A DNA stretch of 64,000 nucleotides from assembly GCA_009379825.1 (NCBI GenBank), contig WHTA01000011.1, forward strand, positions 50,445 to 114,444. The letters run 5' to 3'. The stretch is from Streptosporangiales bacterium (GTDB lineage Bacteria; Actinomycetota; Actinomycetes; Streptosporangiales; WHST01). The notes under the pieces were generated by a model, which saw only the letters and a list, made by a program, of their open reading frames with translations, was not told the origin of the DNA and ran no database searches. This document shows positions 28,892 to 38,663 of this stretch, piece after piece; position 1 is the first letter of the stretch, and every line of letters starts with the position of its first letter. A program made the translations under genes and the position numbers.

Positions 28892-29644
28892 TCGGCCGAT
28901 CTCGTACACGGCGCCGGGGTGGGCCAGTTGCACCGGCCCGGCATAGGTCTCCTCCGCCTCGGCACGCACCTCGTCCTTCGGCGTCCACGGCGGCAGGTGG
29001 GTGAGGACCAGCCGCTTCGCCGCCGCCTCGGTCGCGTGCTGGCCGGCCTGGCTGCCGGTGAGGTGCACGCCGTCCGGCGCCTGCCAGCGGGTGAGCAGCG
29101 ACGCCTCGCAGAGGAAGAGGTCGGCGTCGCGCGCGCTCGCCACGAGCGCCGGGTCGACGGACGAGTCGCCGCTGAACGTGAACACCAGCGAGTCGTACTC
29201 GATGCGCATGGCGTACGCCTCGACCGGGTGCCACACCCTGCGCACGGTGACCCGCAGCGGGCCGACCTCGTGCGCGGCGTCCGGCGTCCACTCGCGGAAG
29301 TCGAAGACCTCGGCGAGGCCGGCGGGCTCCGGGTACCTGTAGGCGCCGTCCAGCCGCTCCTGCACGCCCGCAGGGCCGTAGACCGGGATCCGCGGCGCCG
29401 GGCCGTCCGGGTGGTACTTGCGTGCCACGTAGTACGAGCAGACGTCGAGGCAGTGGTCGGCGTGCAGGTGCGACAGCAGCACCGCGTCCACCCCGTACAG
29501 CTGGCCGACCTGCTGCAGCCGGCTCACCGCGCCGTTGCCCATGTCGAGCACCACGCGGTAGCCGTCCACCTCGAGCAGGTACGACGATGCCGGACCGTCG
29601 GGCCCGGGGAAGCTGCCGGAGCAGCCGAGCACGGTCAGTCGCAC
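28889..29644 (-). CDS. MBL-fold metallo-hydrolase (Rv1339-like)
   Basis: A 251-residue metallo-beta-lactamase-fold enzyme. The zinc motif HxHxDH is [12 protein letters not shown] (about 58-66); further ligands are in FTFSGDSS and LVLTHLPPW. It starts GTG 29644 ([15 protein letters not shown]). By position between murI and rph it corresponds to M. tuberculosis Rv1339, which has been reported as a cAMP phosphodiesterase; the RNase Z/PhnP-like fold agrees. The substrate here is not shown. Confidence 0.85.
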   Translation of the reverse strand: MRLTVLGCSGSFPGPDGPASSYLLEVDGYRVVLDMGNGAVSRLQQVGQLYGVDAVLLSHLHADHCLDVCSYYVARKYHPDGPAPRIPVYGPAGVQERLDGAYRYPEPAGLAEVFDFREWTPDAAHEVGPLRVTVRRVWHPVEAYAMRIEYDSLVFTFSGDSSVDPALVASARDADLFLCEASLLTRWQAPDGVHLTGSQAGQHATEAAAKRLVLTHLPPWTPKDEVRAEAEETYAGPVQLAHPGAVYEIGR

Positions 29645-29650
29645 GCGGGG

Positions 29651-30505
29651 CTACCGGTTCGCGCCGCTGGACGAGGTCGCCCGCGGCAGGTCCTCGGAAC
29701 CGCGCAGCTCGCGTTTCACCCCGATCAGTGGCGGTATCTCCACTTTAACCCGACCCGCGTCGGTACGTCGCACCCGCACGGTGATCACCTTGTCGGCCAC
29801 CACCACCGCGCGCAGCAACATCGCGCCGGCGAGCGCACCGCCGACCAGGTCGGTCGCCCAGTGCCAGCCGAGGTAGAACGAGTTCAGGACGGTCGCGACG
29901 GTGATCGCCGCGACGCCGACGCCGGACAGCACGATGAGGTACCTGGGCAGCGACGTGTAGCGCAGCAGCAGGTACACGATCGCGCCGTAGAGCAGCACGG
30001 CCTCCGAGGCGTGCCCGGACGGGTAGCTGATGCCCTGCCAGCCGTTGGTGAGCAGACTGCCGCTGAAGAACGACGGGTCGTCGCTGAACGGCGCGGGCCG
30101 CGAGAACAGCAGCTTCAGCGTGCCGACGACGCCGTACCAGCCGAGCTCCACGCCGAGCACGATGGCGATCGGCCGGAAAGAGCGCCGCAGCACGGCGATC
30201 AGCAGGGCCACCGCGCCGAGGATCGGCACCGCCACCCACTGGCTGGCCATGTGGTCGATCACGTCCTGGAACAGCCAGCGGTACTTGGTGAAGAAGAACG
30301 CCGACCACGGCTGGTTCAGCGCCAGGTCGAGCTGCTTCAACGGCCCGATGGCCAGCAGCGTGAAACCGACGAAGGCACCGACGAGCGCGGGCAGCGAGGT
30401 GAGCATGCCGAGGACCCGGCGCAGCGCCGGCGGCGCCGGAGCTGCGTCGACGGGTTCTTCGACTTGACGGTCATCCACCGCCAGGTCGCTGTCACTTACG
30501 GGCAT
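29651..30505 (-). CDS. PAP2-family membrane phosphatase
   Basis: A 284-residue integral membrane phosphatase with about six helices. The three phosphatase motifs are present: KLLFSRPAPF (K-x6-RP-like), YPSGHASE (PSGH) and SFYLGWHWATDLVGG (SR/x-H-x3-D). Likely substrates are lipid phosphates such as undecaprenyl diphosphate or phosphatidate. ATG 30505 is preferred (GGGGGG about six bases upstream, TAATAT further up); a longer reading from 30637 has no signal. The gene sits between the metallo-hydrolase and murI, a position empty in M. tuberculosis. Confidence 0.85.
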   Translation of the reverse strand: MPVSDSDLAVDDRQVEEPVDAAPAPPALRRVLGMLTSLPALVGAFVGFTLLAIGPLKQLDLALNQPWSAFFFTKYRWLFQDVIDHMASQWVAVPILGAVALLIAVLRRSFRPIAIVLGVELGWYGVVGTLKLLFSRPAPFSDDPSFFSGSLLTNGWQGISYPSGHASEAVLLYGAIVYLLLRYTSLPRYLIVLSGVGVAAITVATVLNSFYLGWHWATDLVGGALAGAMLLRAVVVADKVITVRVRRTDAGRVKVEIPPLIGVKRELRGSEDLPRATSSSGANR

Positions 30506-30666
30506 ACAGACCCCCCATATTACCGCCCGCACGTCACGCGCTGGTGTGCTGGTCAATGGCCGCGGCGCCGGGGCACCCGCGCCTGGCCTCCCGCTCGAGC
30601 CTACTTGCGTGTCGCCGGCACGCCGGTATCGATCCAATATCGACCAGGCAAACGTCTGCTGTCGGG

Positions 30667-31482
30667 TCAGCTCGCCTGTTCCACGTCGGCCCCGAACGTG
30701 CCGGCGGAGTCGACGACCGGCCCGAGGAACCGGTGCGCCAGGCGGATGAACGCCTGCTGGTCGCCGGTGGAGAGGAACTCGTGCTCGGGCGCCGGCAACA
30801 GGTCACTGCGGGCGACACCCCGGTCGTGCAGCTCCCGGTAGACGTCCTTCGCGGTCTCCTCGGCGCTGGACACCAGCGTCACCGCGTCGCCCATCACGTA
30901 CGAGATCACCGCCGACAGCAGCGGGTAGTGCGTGCAGCCGAGCACCAGGGTGTCCACGCCGGCCGCCTGGATCGGCGCGAGGTACTGCCGTGCCACGTCG
31001 ACCAGCTCCTCGCTGGTCGTGACGCCGGCCTCCACGAACTCGACGAACCGCGGGCACGCCGCGGTGGTGACCTGGATGTGCGGCGCTGCGGCGAACGCGT
31101 CGTCGTACGCGCCCGACGTCTTCGTGGCCTGGGTGCAGATCACCCCGACGCGACCGTTCCTCGTGGCACCGGCGGCGCGCCGCACAGCCGGCCTGATCAC
31201 CTCGACCACCGGCACCGAGTACCGCTCCCTGGCGTCGCGCAGGACCGCGGAGCTGGCCGCGTTGCAGGCGATCACCAGCATCTTCACGCCCTGGTCGACC
31301 AGGCTGTCGAGCATCTCGATCGCGTACGCACGCACCTGGGCGATCGGCCGCGGGCCGTACGGACACCGCTCGGTGTCGCCGACGTACCTGAGGGGTTCGT
31401 GCGGTAGCTGGTCGAGGACCGCGCGGGCCACGGTGAGCCCGCCTACGCCGCTGTCGAAGATGCCGATGGGAGCGTCTGCCAC
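30667..31482 (-). CDS. murI: Glutamate racemase
   Basis: A 271-residue cofactor-free racemase that makes D-glutamate for peptidoglycan. The two catalytic cysteines are C73 in IACNAASS and C183 in LGCTHYPLL; the N-terminal [15 protein letters not shown] and [11 protein letters not shown] are diagnostic. GTG 31482 gives the standard start. It lies in the conserved order cysM, membrane protein, murI, metallo-hydrolase, rph. No recognisable SD; a TAGGCT lies eight bases upstream. Confidence 0.96.
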   Translation of the reverse strand: MADAPIGIFDSGVGGLTVARAVLDQLPHEPLRYVGDTERCPYGPRPIAQVRAYAIEMLDSLVDQGVKMLVIACNAASSAVLRDARERYSVPVVEVIRPAVRRAAGATRNGRVGVICTQATKTSGAYDDAFAAAPHIQVTTAACPRFVEFVEAGVTTSEELVDVARQYLAPIQAAGVDTLVLGCTHYPLLSAVISYVMGDAVTLVSSAEETAKDVYRELHDRGVARSDLLPAPEHEFLSTGDQQAFIRLAHRFLGPVVDSAGTFGADVEQAS

Positions 31483-31539
31483 GGGAGTCCAGCCTAGGGC
31501 AGCACGACGCCAGGTCCTGGCACCTGGTGCAGCTGCGCG

Positions 31540-31941
31540 TCAGCGGAAGCTGCGGACCAGGATGACCAGCCCACGACCGATGCCCAGCCAGAACAGCGCG
31601 GCGAGACCGTAGTTCAGCACCAACCGCAGCCAGTCGTACTGCGGGGTGAACAGGTCGTGGAAGAACAGCGCGAGCCCGCGCGCCAGGTCGGTGACGAAGA
31701 TGACCAGCGGGTTCGCGGTGTTGGCGTCCAGCAGCACGAACAGGATGTGCAGTGCACACACGGCGGCGAACAGGCTCGAGACGATGGTGATGAGCGCAGT
31801 CGCCACCCGCACGGTACTCGTCCGAGAGGGCCGCTGGCGCGGGCGGTGCTCGTCCTCCCTGAGGCGCCGCTCGCTCCTCGGTAGGCGCCGGGTCTCGTCG
31901 TCGTAGCCGTCGCCGCCTTGGTAGTACCTGGTGTCGTCCAC
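31540..31941 (-). CDS. Two-helix membrane protein, YggT-like
   Basis: A 133-residue protein with a charged, Tyr/Arg/Asp-rich cytoplasmic N-terminus (about 1-40), a membrane helix (about 42-66, VATALITIVSSLFAAVCALHILF) and a second near the end (LNYGLAALFWLGIGRGLVILV). The pattern resembles YggT-like actinobacterial proteins. GTG 31941 is chosen because CACAAT lies exactly six bases upstream, as for pucR; a longer reading exists but has no signal. Function unknown; it may be cotranscribed with murI. Confidence 0.65.
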   Translation of the reverse strand: MDDTRYYQGGDGYDDETRRLPRSERRLREDEHRPRQRPSRTSTVRVATALITIVSSLFAAVCALHILFVLLDANTANPLVIFVTDLARGLALFFHDLFTPQYDWLRLVLNYGLAALFWLGIGRGLVILVRSFR

Positions 31942-31947
31942 CGCCTC

Positions 31948-31953
31948 ATTGTG
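31948..31953 (-). promoter_or_regulatory. Putative leaderless -10 box of the YggT-like gene
   Basis: CACAAT on the minus strand, six bases before GTG 31941; identical in sequence and spacing to the boxes before pucR and the RDD gene. Confidence 0.4.
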
Positions 31954-31998
31954 CCCACATCCACCTACGACGTGCAGCACCGGCCCCGAGACTCTATG

Positions 31999-33231
31999 TC
32001 ACGAGAGGGTTACGCGCCGCCTGCGGAGGAACCTGCGCTCGGTCTCGTTGCCGACCAGGGTGAGGGCGCGGTCGTACTCGCGGGCTGCCTCGGCGGTACG
32101 ACCCAGGCGGCGCAGCAGGTCCGCCCGCGTCGCGTACAGCAGGTGGTGCCTGCCCAGCGCCCCGTCCAGCCCGTCCAGCAGGGCCAGGCCGGCGGCGGGG
32201 CCCTCGCACTCGGCCACGGCGACCGCACGGTTCAGCCGCACGACCGGCGACCCGGTGAGCAGCTCGAGGCGGGCGTAGAGCTCGGCGATCGCCGGCCAGT
32301 CGGTGTCCGCGGCGCTCGTGCTCGCGTGCTCTGCGGCGATCGCCGCCTGCAGGGCGTAGCTGCCCGGGCGGCCGGGCGCCCGTAGCGCACGTTCGGTCAG
32401 CGCGAGCCCCTCCTCGACCTCGGCGCGGTGCCAGCGCGACCTGTCCTGGTCGGCCAGCAGCACCAGGTCACCGGCCGCGTCGACGCGGGCGTCCCTGCGG
32501 GAGTGCTGCAGCAGCAGGAGCGCGAGCAGCGCGAGGACCTCGGGCTCGTCCGGGGCATGCCCGGCCAGCACCCTGGTCAGCCGGATCGCCTCCGCGCACA
32601 GCTCGGCACGCACCAGCTCGTCGCCTCCGGTGGCGGCGTAGCCCTCGGTGAAGACCAGGTAGAGCACGGCGAGCACGCCGGGCAGCCGCGCCGGCAGCTC
32701 CGCGTCGGCGGGCACCCGGTACGGGATCCCGGCGGCGGTGATCTTCTTCTTCGCCCTGGTGACCCTCGCGGCCATGGTCGGCTCGGCGACGAGGAACAGC
32801 CTCGCCACCTCGGCGGTGGTCAGGCCGCCGAGCAGCCGCGCGGTCAGCGCCACCCTCGCCTCGAGCGCGAGCGCGGGATGGCAGCAGGTGAACAGCAGCC
32901 GCAGCCGCTCGTCCGGGATGGTGGTCATCTCGTCGGTCTCCCCGCCGGGCCCGTCGTCGGCCTCGCCGGTGACCAGCAGCGGGAGCTTCCTGGCCAGCGT
33001 CGCGTCCCGGCGCAGCCGGTCCACCGCGCGCCGCCGGGCCGCGGTGAGCAGCCAGCCGCCGGTGTTGCGCGGCACGCCGTCCCTGGCCCACGTCGTCACC
33101 GCCATGGCGAACGCGTCCTGCAGCGCCTCCTCGGCCAGGTCGATGCTGCGCAGCTCCCTGGCGAGCAGCGCGAGCAGGCGCGACCGCTCCTCGCGGTGCG
33201 CCTGCTCGACCGCCCCGTCCACGTCGCCCAC
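31999..33231 (-). CDS. ECF sigma factor of the ECF42 type with TPR-like C-terminal extension
   Basis: A 410-residue RNA polymerase sigma factor. Region 2 (about 10-80) has DLAEEALQDAFAMAVTTWARDG and region 4 (about 110-170) ends TTAEVARLFLVAEPTMAARV. A long helical C-terminal part (about 180-410) with LLLLQHSRRDAR and RADLLRRLGRTAEAAREYDRAL is the hallmark of ECF42, which is not paired with an anti-sigma factor but with DGPF/YCII proteins. Such a YciI gene and a VOC gene lie directly upstream, confirming the type. GTG 33231. Confidence 0.9.
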   Translation of the reverse strand: MGDVDGAVEQAHREERSRLLALLARELRSIDLAEEALQDAFAMAVTTWARDGVPRNTGGWLLTAARRRAVDRLRRDATLARKLPLLVTGEADDGPGGETDEMTTIPDERLRLLFTCCHPALALEARVALTARLLGGLTTAEVARLFLVAEPTMAARVTRAKKKITAAGIPYRVPADAELPARLPGVLAVLYLVFTEGYAATGGDELVRAELCAEAIRLTRVLAGHAPDEPEVLALLALLLLQHSRRDARVDAAGDLVLLADQDRSRWHRAEVEEGLALTERALRAPGRPGSYALQAAIAAEHASTSAADTDWPAIAELYARLELLTGSPVVRLNRAVAVAECEGPAAGLALLDGLDGALGRHHLLYATRADLLRRLGRTAEAAREYDRALTLVGNETERRFLRRRRVTLS

Positions 33232-33244
33232 CGGCGGTCCGGCG

Positions 33245-33616
33245 TCAGGCAGCCGGCTGGTCGGTGCACAGCCCGACCCGCAGGCCGGTCGGGTCGCGGA
33301 ACGCCGCCCACCAGCCCATGTCGCCGCCGATCTCCGTACGTGCCTGCACCACCTCGCCGCCGCCTGCGACGACCAACGCCTGCGCGTCCTCCAGGTCGGC
33401 CACGTTGACGTACCCCGCGATCCCGTCCCCCGGCCGCCCGGTGGCGCTGCCGTCGAGAGCGCCGACCATCTCGCCGTCTGGGGTGTGGATCATCGCGTGC
33501 TCGTCGAACGGCTCGTACGTCCAGCCGAACACCGCCGCGTAGAACGCCTTCGACTGCTCCAGGTCGGGAGCGGGCAGCTCCCACCAGGTCACCCGGTCGA
33601 GTGTGTTGTCTGCCAT
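33245..33616 (-). CDS. VOC-family (glyoxalase/bleomycin-resistance fold) protein
   Basis: A 123-residue small VOC protein with two beta-alpha-beta-beta-beta units: VTWWELPAPDLEQSKAFYAAVFGW, then GIAGYVNVADLEDAQALVVAGGGEVV, and WWAAFRDPTGLRVGL at the end. ATG 33616 is preceded by AAGGAG. It sits between the YciI gene (14 bp) and the ECF42 sigma gene (13 bp), so it belongs to the sigma cassette. Substrate unknown. Confidence 0.88.
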   Translation of the reverse strand: MADNTLDRVTWWELPAPDLEQSKAFYAAVFGWTYEPFDEHAMIHTPDGEMVGALDGSATGRPGDGIAGYVNVADLEDAQALVVAGGGEVVQARTEIGGDMGWWAAFRDPTGLRVGLCTDQPAA

Positions 33617-33630
33617 TGCCTTCTCCTTCG

Positions 33631-33969
33631 TCAGATACTCAGCAACGGACGCACCTCGACCGACAGCCCCGGGCTCTGCGGCACCTGCTCCGCGTACTCG
33701 AGCGCCCGCTCGATGTCGGCACACTCGATCACGTAGAACCCGCCGATCTGCTCGCGCGCCTCCGCGAACGGCCCCTCGGTCACCAACCCGTCCTCGCGGA
33801 CGGTGCGCGCCGACGCGGACTGGTCGAGCGCCTCGCCGTACGTGTGCACACCGTCGTCGCTCAGCTTGTCGCTGAACTCCTCGTGGCCCTCGATGATCCG
33901 GCGTCTCTCGACGACCGGCAGCGCTTCTTCGGCCGCCTCGTCGCCGTACAACAGCAACAGGAACTTCAC
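33631..33969 (-). CDS. YciI/DGPF-domain protein
   Basis: A 112-residue YCII-related protein with MKFLLLLYGDE at the start, EDGLVTEGPFAEAREQIGGF (DGPF-type motif) and a central conserved His/Asp area. DGPF proteins are the standard partners of ECF42 sigma factors and are usually their regulatory targets. GTG 33969 has GAGAGGGG upstream. It is the first gene of the cassette. Confidence 0.88.
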   Translation of the reverse strand: MKFLLLLYGDEAAEEALPVVERRRIIEGHEEFSDKLSDDGVHTYGEALDQSASARTVREDGLVTEGPFAEAREQIGGFYVIECADIERALEYAEQVPQSPGLSVEVRPLLSI

Positions 33970-34058
33970 CGCCGTACCCCTCTCGTCGGCCCGTACGTCC
34001 TACAGCATGACGAACGGGGTACCGACGGATCGACAACCCACGCAGGACAATTCCGGCG

Positions 34059-35012
<954 letters not shown>

Positions 35013-35291
35013 TCAGCGCGCTCCGCCGGCCACCGCAGGCAGCACCGTCACCGTGTCGCCGTCCTCGAGCGGGGTCTCCAGGCCACCGGTGAACCGGACG
35101 TCCTCGTCGTTGCGGTAGAGGTTGACGAAGCGCCGCAGGCCGCCGTCGTCGACCAGCCGCTCGCGCAGGCCCGGGTGCCGTGCTTCCAGATCGTCCAGCA
35201 GCTCGGCCAGCGTGCCACCGGCACCTGCCACTGCCTTCGCGCCTTCGGTGTGGCTGCGCAGAATGGTCGGGATGCGCACCTCGATCGCCAT
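35013..35291 (-). CDS. cysO: CysO sulfur-carrier protein (ubiquitin-like), with two residues beyond the GG
   Basis: A 92-residue MoaD/ThiS-fold protein that carries sulfide as a C-terminal thiocarboxylate for CysM. The core is typical: VRIPTILRSH at the start, FVNLYRNDEDVRFTGGL in the middle, and GDTVTVLPAVAGG near the end. The last residues are GGAR: two residues follow the diglycine that must be terminal in the active form. This implies trimming, plausibly by the JAMM protease encoded just upstream. ATG 35291. The longer upstream frame is not supported. Confidence 0.93.
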   Translation of the reverse strand: MAIEVRIPTILRSHTEGAKAVAGAGGTLAELLDDLEARHPGLRERLVDDGGLRRFVNLYRNDEDVRFTGGLETPLEDGDTVTVLPAVAGGAR

Positions 35292-35353
35292 TGCAAGGTC
35301 TCCTGTGCGGTTCTCGTACGTGTCTTTGGACGACAACCGCTGACGGGCGGTGT

Positions 35354-35779
35354 TCATTCCACCCGGTCGGTCACCGGTTCGACCTGCACCTGCTCCTCGG
35401 TGACGACGCCGTCGACGATCCGGTACGAACGGAACTCCACGGTCTCCGGGTCCCTGGTGGAGACCAGGACATAGTGCGCGTTCGGCTCGGCCGCGAGCGA
35501 GATGTCCGTACGCGACGGGTACGCCTCCGTCGAGGTGTGCGAGTGGTAGATGACCACCGGTTCCTCGTCGTTGTCGTCCAGCTCGCGCCAGATCGCCAGC
35601 TGCTCCTTCGAGTCGAACCGGAAGAACGTCGGCGACCGCTCGGCGTTCGTCATCGGCACGACCCTGGCCGGCCGGTCCGAGCCCGCCGGTCCCGCGCAGA
35701 TCCCGCAGGCCTCGTCCGGGTGGTCGCGCCTGGCGTGCGCGACGATCTCGTCGTACAGCGATTGCTCGATGATCAGCAC
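35354..35779 (-). CDS. mec: Mec (JAMM/MPN+) metalloprotease acting on CysO-cysteine
   Basis: A 141-residue zinc protease. The JAMM motif is complete: E23 in DEACGICAG and H79-S-H81-x7-S89-x2-D92 in YHSHTSTEAYPSRTD. In M. tuberculosis Mec releases cysteine from the CysO-Cys adduct. It precedes cysO by 62 bp. GTG 35779 has no ribosome site but lies six bases after TACCCT, so it appears leaderless and may begin the mec-cysO-cysM transcript. Confidence 0.93.
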   Translation of the reverse strand: MLIIEQSLYDEIVAHARRDHPDEACGICAGPAGSDRPARVVPMTNAERSPTFFRFDSKEQLAIWRELDDNDEEPVVIYHSHTSTEAYPSRTDISLAAEPNAHYVLVSTRDPETVEFRSYRIVDGVVTEEQVQVEPVTDRVE

Positions 35780-35785
35780 GAGGAG

Positions 35786-35791
35786 AGGGTA
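35786..35791 (-). promoter_or_regulatory. Putative leaderless -10 box of mec
   Basis: TACCCT on the minus strand, six bases before the mec GTG. The same TACCCT-N6-GTG layout occurs at the gene starting at 63776. Confidence 0.4.
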
Positions 35792-35792
35792 C

Positions 35793-36356
35793 TCACAACC
35801 GGGAGGCCAGTGCCTGCACCAGGCTCTCCTGCAGGTACGAGAGCCAGTTGTAGACGTACCAGGCCTGCTTGCGCGGGTCGTCCTCGGCGAGCGGACCGAA
35901 GACCTCCTCGTGGTCCTCGGTGACGTCCAGCCGGGTACCGAGGGTGAGCCGCAGGTCGTTCAGGACGCGCAGCCAGGCGTGTGCCTGCTGCTCGGAGAGC
36001 TCGATGCGGCCGCCGGCGCCGAGGCTGTCCCCCGCCGTACGGGCCGCGTCGATCTTGCCGGCCCGCAGGTCGCCCTCCGTGTACCGCCTGAACTCGGCCG
36101 CGGCGTCAGCGTCCTCGCCGTACGCGTCCGGCAGCAGCCGCGCCGTCGCGGGGTCGGTCGGCTTGCTGCGCTGCTGGTACGAGGTGAAGATGCCGGCGAG
36201 CGGGTCCTCCGCAGTGGCACCGGTGCTGCTGCCCTCCTCGCCGTCGTCGAGCATCGCCACCAGCTCGGCGAACAGGGTGTGCAGCACGCCCGCCTCCGCG
36301 GCGTCGAACCGCGCCGCGAAGCTGCCGTCCCGCTTGCGCCGGAATCCGGTGCTCAC
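35793..36356 (-). CDS. DUF2017 family protein
   Basis: A 187-residue, acidic, mostly helical cytoplasmic protein. The N-terminus (TGFRRKRDGSFAARFDAAEA) and the C-terminal ARTAGDS...WYVYNWLSYLQESLVQAL area are typical of DUF2017, which always sits next to clpS in actinobacteria. GTG 36356 is chosen to avoid deep overlap with clpS. Function unknown; a link to N-end-rule protein turnover is only suggested by synteny. Confidence 0.85.
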   Translation of the reverse strand: MSTGFRRKRDGSFAARFDAAEAGVLHTLFAELVAMLDDGEEGSSTGATAEDPLAGIFTSYQQRSKPTDPATARLLPDAYGEDADAAAEFRRYTEGDLRAGKIDAARTAGDSLGAGGRIELSEQQAHAWLRVLNDLRLTLGTRLDVTEDHEEVFGPLAEDDPRKQAWYVYNWLSYLQESLVQALASRL

Positions 36357-36372
36357 TGTCTGCGCAACCCAC

Positions 36373-36663
36373 TCACTTGTCGTGCTGCAACGTCGCCCAC
36401 AGACCATAGCTGTGCATGGCGGTCACGTCGCGCTCCATCTCCTCGCGGCTGCCGGAGGACACCACGGCACGGCCCTTGTGGTGCACGTCGAGCATCAGCT
36501 TCTCCGCGTGCTTCTTCTGGTAGCCGAAGTAGTTCTGGAACACGTAGGTGACGTACGACATCAGGTTCACCGGGTCGTTCCACACGATCGTCACCCAGGG
36601 CAGGTCGGGCTCGACGACGGAGTCGGACTCCGGGCGCTCGACCTCGACTGGCGCAACACTCAC
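36373..36663 (-). CDS. clpS: ClpS adaptor for Clp protease
   Basis: A 96-residue adaptor that presents N-degron substrates to ClpC/ClpA. The substrate pocket is visible: [16 protein letters not shown] (N29, D30) and [13 protein letters not shown] with the conserved His. GTG 36663 has GGAG closely upstream and gives the normal length; a longer reading from 36708 is less likely. It is divergent from pncB and leads the leftward block. Confidence 0.95.
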   Translation of the reverse strand: MSVAPVEVERPESDSVVEPDLPWVTIVWNDPVNLMSYVTYVFQNYFGYQKKHAEKLMLDVHHKGRAVVSSGSREEMERDVTAMHSYGLWATLQHDK

Positions 36664-36727
36664 ATCTCCATCGTGACATGCCCGCACACCGGCCCGGGCG
36701 ACATCCACACCCCACCGGCCGGGCGGC

Positions 36728-36733
36728 TAGCCT
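36728..36733 (+). promoter_or_regulatory. Putative leaderless -10 box of pncB
   Basis: TAGCCT ends six bases before GTG 36740; there is no ribosome site. Confidence 0.4.
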
Positions 36734-36739
36734 CCTGGT

Positions 36740-38032
36740 GTGGAACAACCGAGTACCGCTCTGTTCACCGACCGCTACGAGCTGACCATGCTCAGGTCGG
36801 CGCTGCACGACGGCACGGCGCGCCGCCGCGGCGTGTTCGAGCTGTTCGGCCGCCGGCTGCCCGGCTACCGCAGGTACGGCGTGGTCGCCGGCACCGGCAG
36901 GTTCCTCAACCTGCTGCGCAGCTTCACCTTCGACGACAGCGTCCTGCGGTACCTCAGCGACGCCGGCGTGGTCGACGACCGCACGCGCGACTGGCTGGCG
37001 GAGTACCGGTTCCGCGGCGACATCTGGGGGTACCCGGAGGGTGAGGTGTTCTTCCCCGGCTCGCCGCTGCTCGTGGTGGAGGGCACGTTCGGCGAGGCGG
37101 TGCTGCTCGAGACGCTCGCGCTGAGCGTGTTCAACCACGACTGCGCCGTCGCCGCCGCCGCGTCCAGGATGGTCAGCGCGGCGGCCGGCCGCCCGGTCAT
37201 CGAGATGGGCTCGCGCCGCACGCACGAGGAGGCGGCGGTGGCGAGCGCGCGCGCCGCGTACCTCGCCGGCTTCGCCTCCACCTCGAACCTGGCGGCCGGG
37301 CTGAGGTACGGCATCCCGACCGCGGGTACCGCGGCGCACGCGTTCGTACTGCTCCACGACGACGAGCGCGACGCCTTCCGGTCGCAGATCGAGACGCTCG
37401 GCGCGGGCACCACGCTGCTCGTCGACACCTACGACATCAGCGAGGCCGTCCGCGCCGCCGTCGAGGTGGCCGGGCCCGACCTGGGCGCCATCCGGATCGA
37501 CTCTGGCGACCTGCTGACGGTGGCCGGCCAGGTGCGCGGCGAGCTGGACGCGCTCGGCGCGAAGAACACCAGGATCATCGTCTCCGGCGACCTGAACGAG
37601 CACCAGATCGCGGCGCTCGCCGTCACTCCCGCGGCCGGGTACGGCGTCGGCACCGCGGTGGTGACCGGCTCCGGCGCGCCGACCGCGGAGCTGGTCTACA
37701 AGCTGGTCGCCCGCGGCGACACGACCACGGACACGCTGCAGCCGGTCGCCAAGCGGTCCGCGGGCAAACCCACGCACGGCGGCAGGAAGTGGGCGTACCG
37801 GCGGATCGGCGCCGACGGCAGGGCGACCGCCGAGCTGCTCACCGGGGACGGCTCCCGTGGTCCCGCCGACCGCCCGCTGCTCGTACCGCTCGTACGCGCC
37901 GGCGAGGTCGTCTGGGAGGAGACCCTCGCCCAGGGCAGGGACCGGTTGCAGAACGCGCTCGCGGAGCTGCCTGCGACCGCCGTGCAGCTGTCCCAGGGCG
38001 ACCCGGCGATCCCCACGTACTACGAGGCCTGA
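36740..38032 (+). CDS. pncB: Nicotinate phosphoribosyltransferase
   Basis: A 430-residue enzyme joining nicotinate and PRPP to nicotinate mononucleotide in NAD salvage. Motifs: TDRYELTMLRSAL near the start, the conserved-His region LSVFNHDCAVA, EMGSRRTHEEAAV, and AIRIDSGDL/IIVSGDLNEH near the phosphoribosyl site. The nicotinamidase gene follows 43 bp later on the same strand, giving the full nicotinamide-to-NaMN route. It is divergent from clpS, as in M. tuberculosis. Confidence 0.95.
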   Translation: MEQPSTALFTDRYELTMLRSALHDGTARRRGVFELFGRRLPGYRRYGVVAGTGRFLNLLRSFTFDDSVLRYLSDAGVVDDRTRDWLAEYRFRGDIWGYPEGEVFFPGSPLLVVEGTFGEAVLLETLALSVFNHDCAVAAAASRMVSAAAGRPVIEMGSRRTHEEAAVASARAAYLAGFASTSNLAAGLRYGIPTAGTAAHAFVLLHDDERDAFRSQIETLGAGTTLLVDTYDISEAVRAAVEVAGPDLGAIRIDSGDLLTVAGQVRGELDALGAKNTRIIVSGDLNEHQIAALAVTPAAGYGVGTAVVTGSGAPTAELVYKLVARGDTTTDTLQPVAKRSAGKPTHGGRKWAYRRIGADGRATAELLTGDGSRGPADRPLLVPLVRAGEVVWEETLAQGRDRLQNALAELPATAVQLSQGDPAIPTYYEA

Positions 38033-38075
38033 CCCCGCCACCACGGGTAAAGTGCGCCGCAGGGGGTGGTGCACC

Positions 38076-38654
38076 ATGAGTAAGGCACTGGTCATCGTGG
38101 ACGTGCAGAACGACTTCTGCGAGGGCGGTGCGCTGGCCGTCGCCGGGGGTGGCGACGTGGCCGCCGCCATCACCGACTTCGTGCAGCAGCGCGGCGGCGA
38201 GTACGCGCACGTCGTGGCGACCGCGGACAGCCACATCGATCCCGGCGCGCACTTCTCCGACGACCCGGACTTCGTCCGGTCCTGGCCGCGGCACTGCGTG
38301 GCCGGCACACCGGGCGCGGCGTTCCACCGCGCGCTGGACGCCGGGGCGGTGGCGGCGGTCTTCACCAAGGGCGAGTACTCCGACGGCTACTCCGGGTTCG
38401 AGGGCGCCACTGCGGACGGCAGCCAGCTGGCCGACTGGCTGCGGGCCCACCACGTCGACGCCGTCGACGTGGTGGGCATCGCGACCGACCACTGCGTCCG
38501 CACGACGGCCACGGACGCGGCAGCTGCCGGGTTCGCCACCCGGGTGCTGCTCGACCTCACCGCCGGGGTGGCCCAGGAGACCACCGACCGCGCGCTCGGC
38601 GAGCTGCGCGCGGCCGGCGTCGAGCTCGCGGGCACGCCGGTCGTCAGGCGGTGA
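38076..38654 (+). CDS. pncA: Nicotinamidase / pyrazinamidase
   Basis: A 192-residue cysteine hydrolase converting nicotinamide to nicotinate. The catalytic triad is complete: D9 in VDVQNDFCEGG, K98 in FTKGEYSDGYSGFEG and C140 in GIATDHCVRTTATDA. Metal ligands D51, H53 (TADSHIDPG) and the conserved H59 are present. ATG 38076 follows a G-rich site. A -10-like TAAAGT lies at 38047-38052, so it may also be expressed separately from pncB. Confidence 0.95.
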   Translation: MSKALVIVDVQNDFCEGGALAVAGGGDVAAAITDFVQQRGGEYAHVVATADSHIDPGAHFSDDPDFVRSWPRHCVAGTPGAAFHRALDAGAVAAVFTKGEYSDGYSGFEGATADGSQLADWLRAHHVDAVDVVGIATDHCVRTTATDAAAAGFATRVLLDLTAGVAQETTDRALGELRAAGVELAGTPVVRR

Positions 38655-38663
38655 AGGCGCCGC

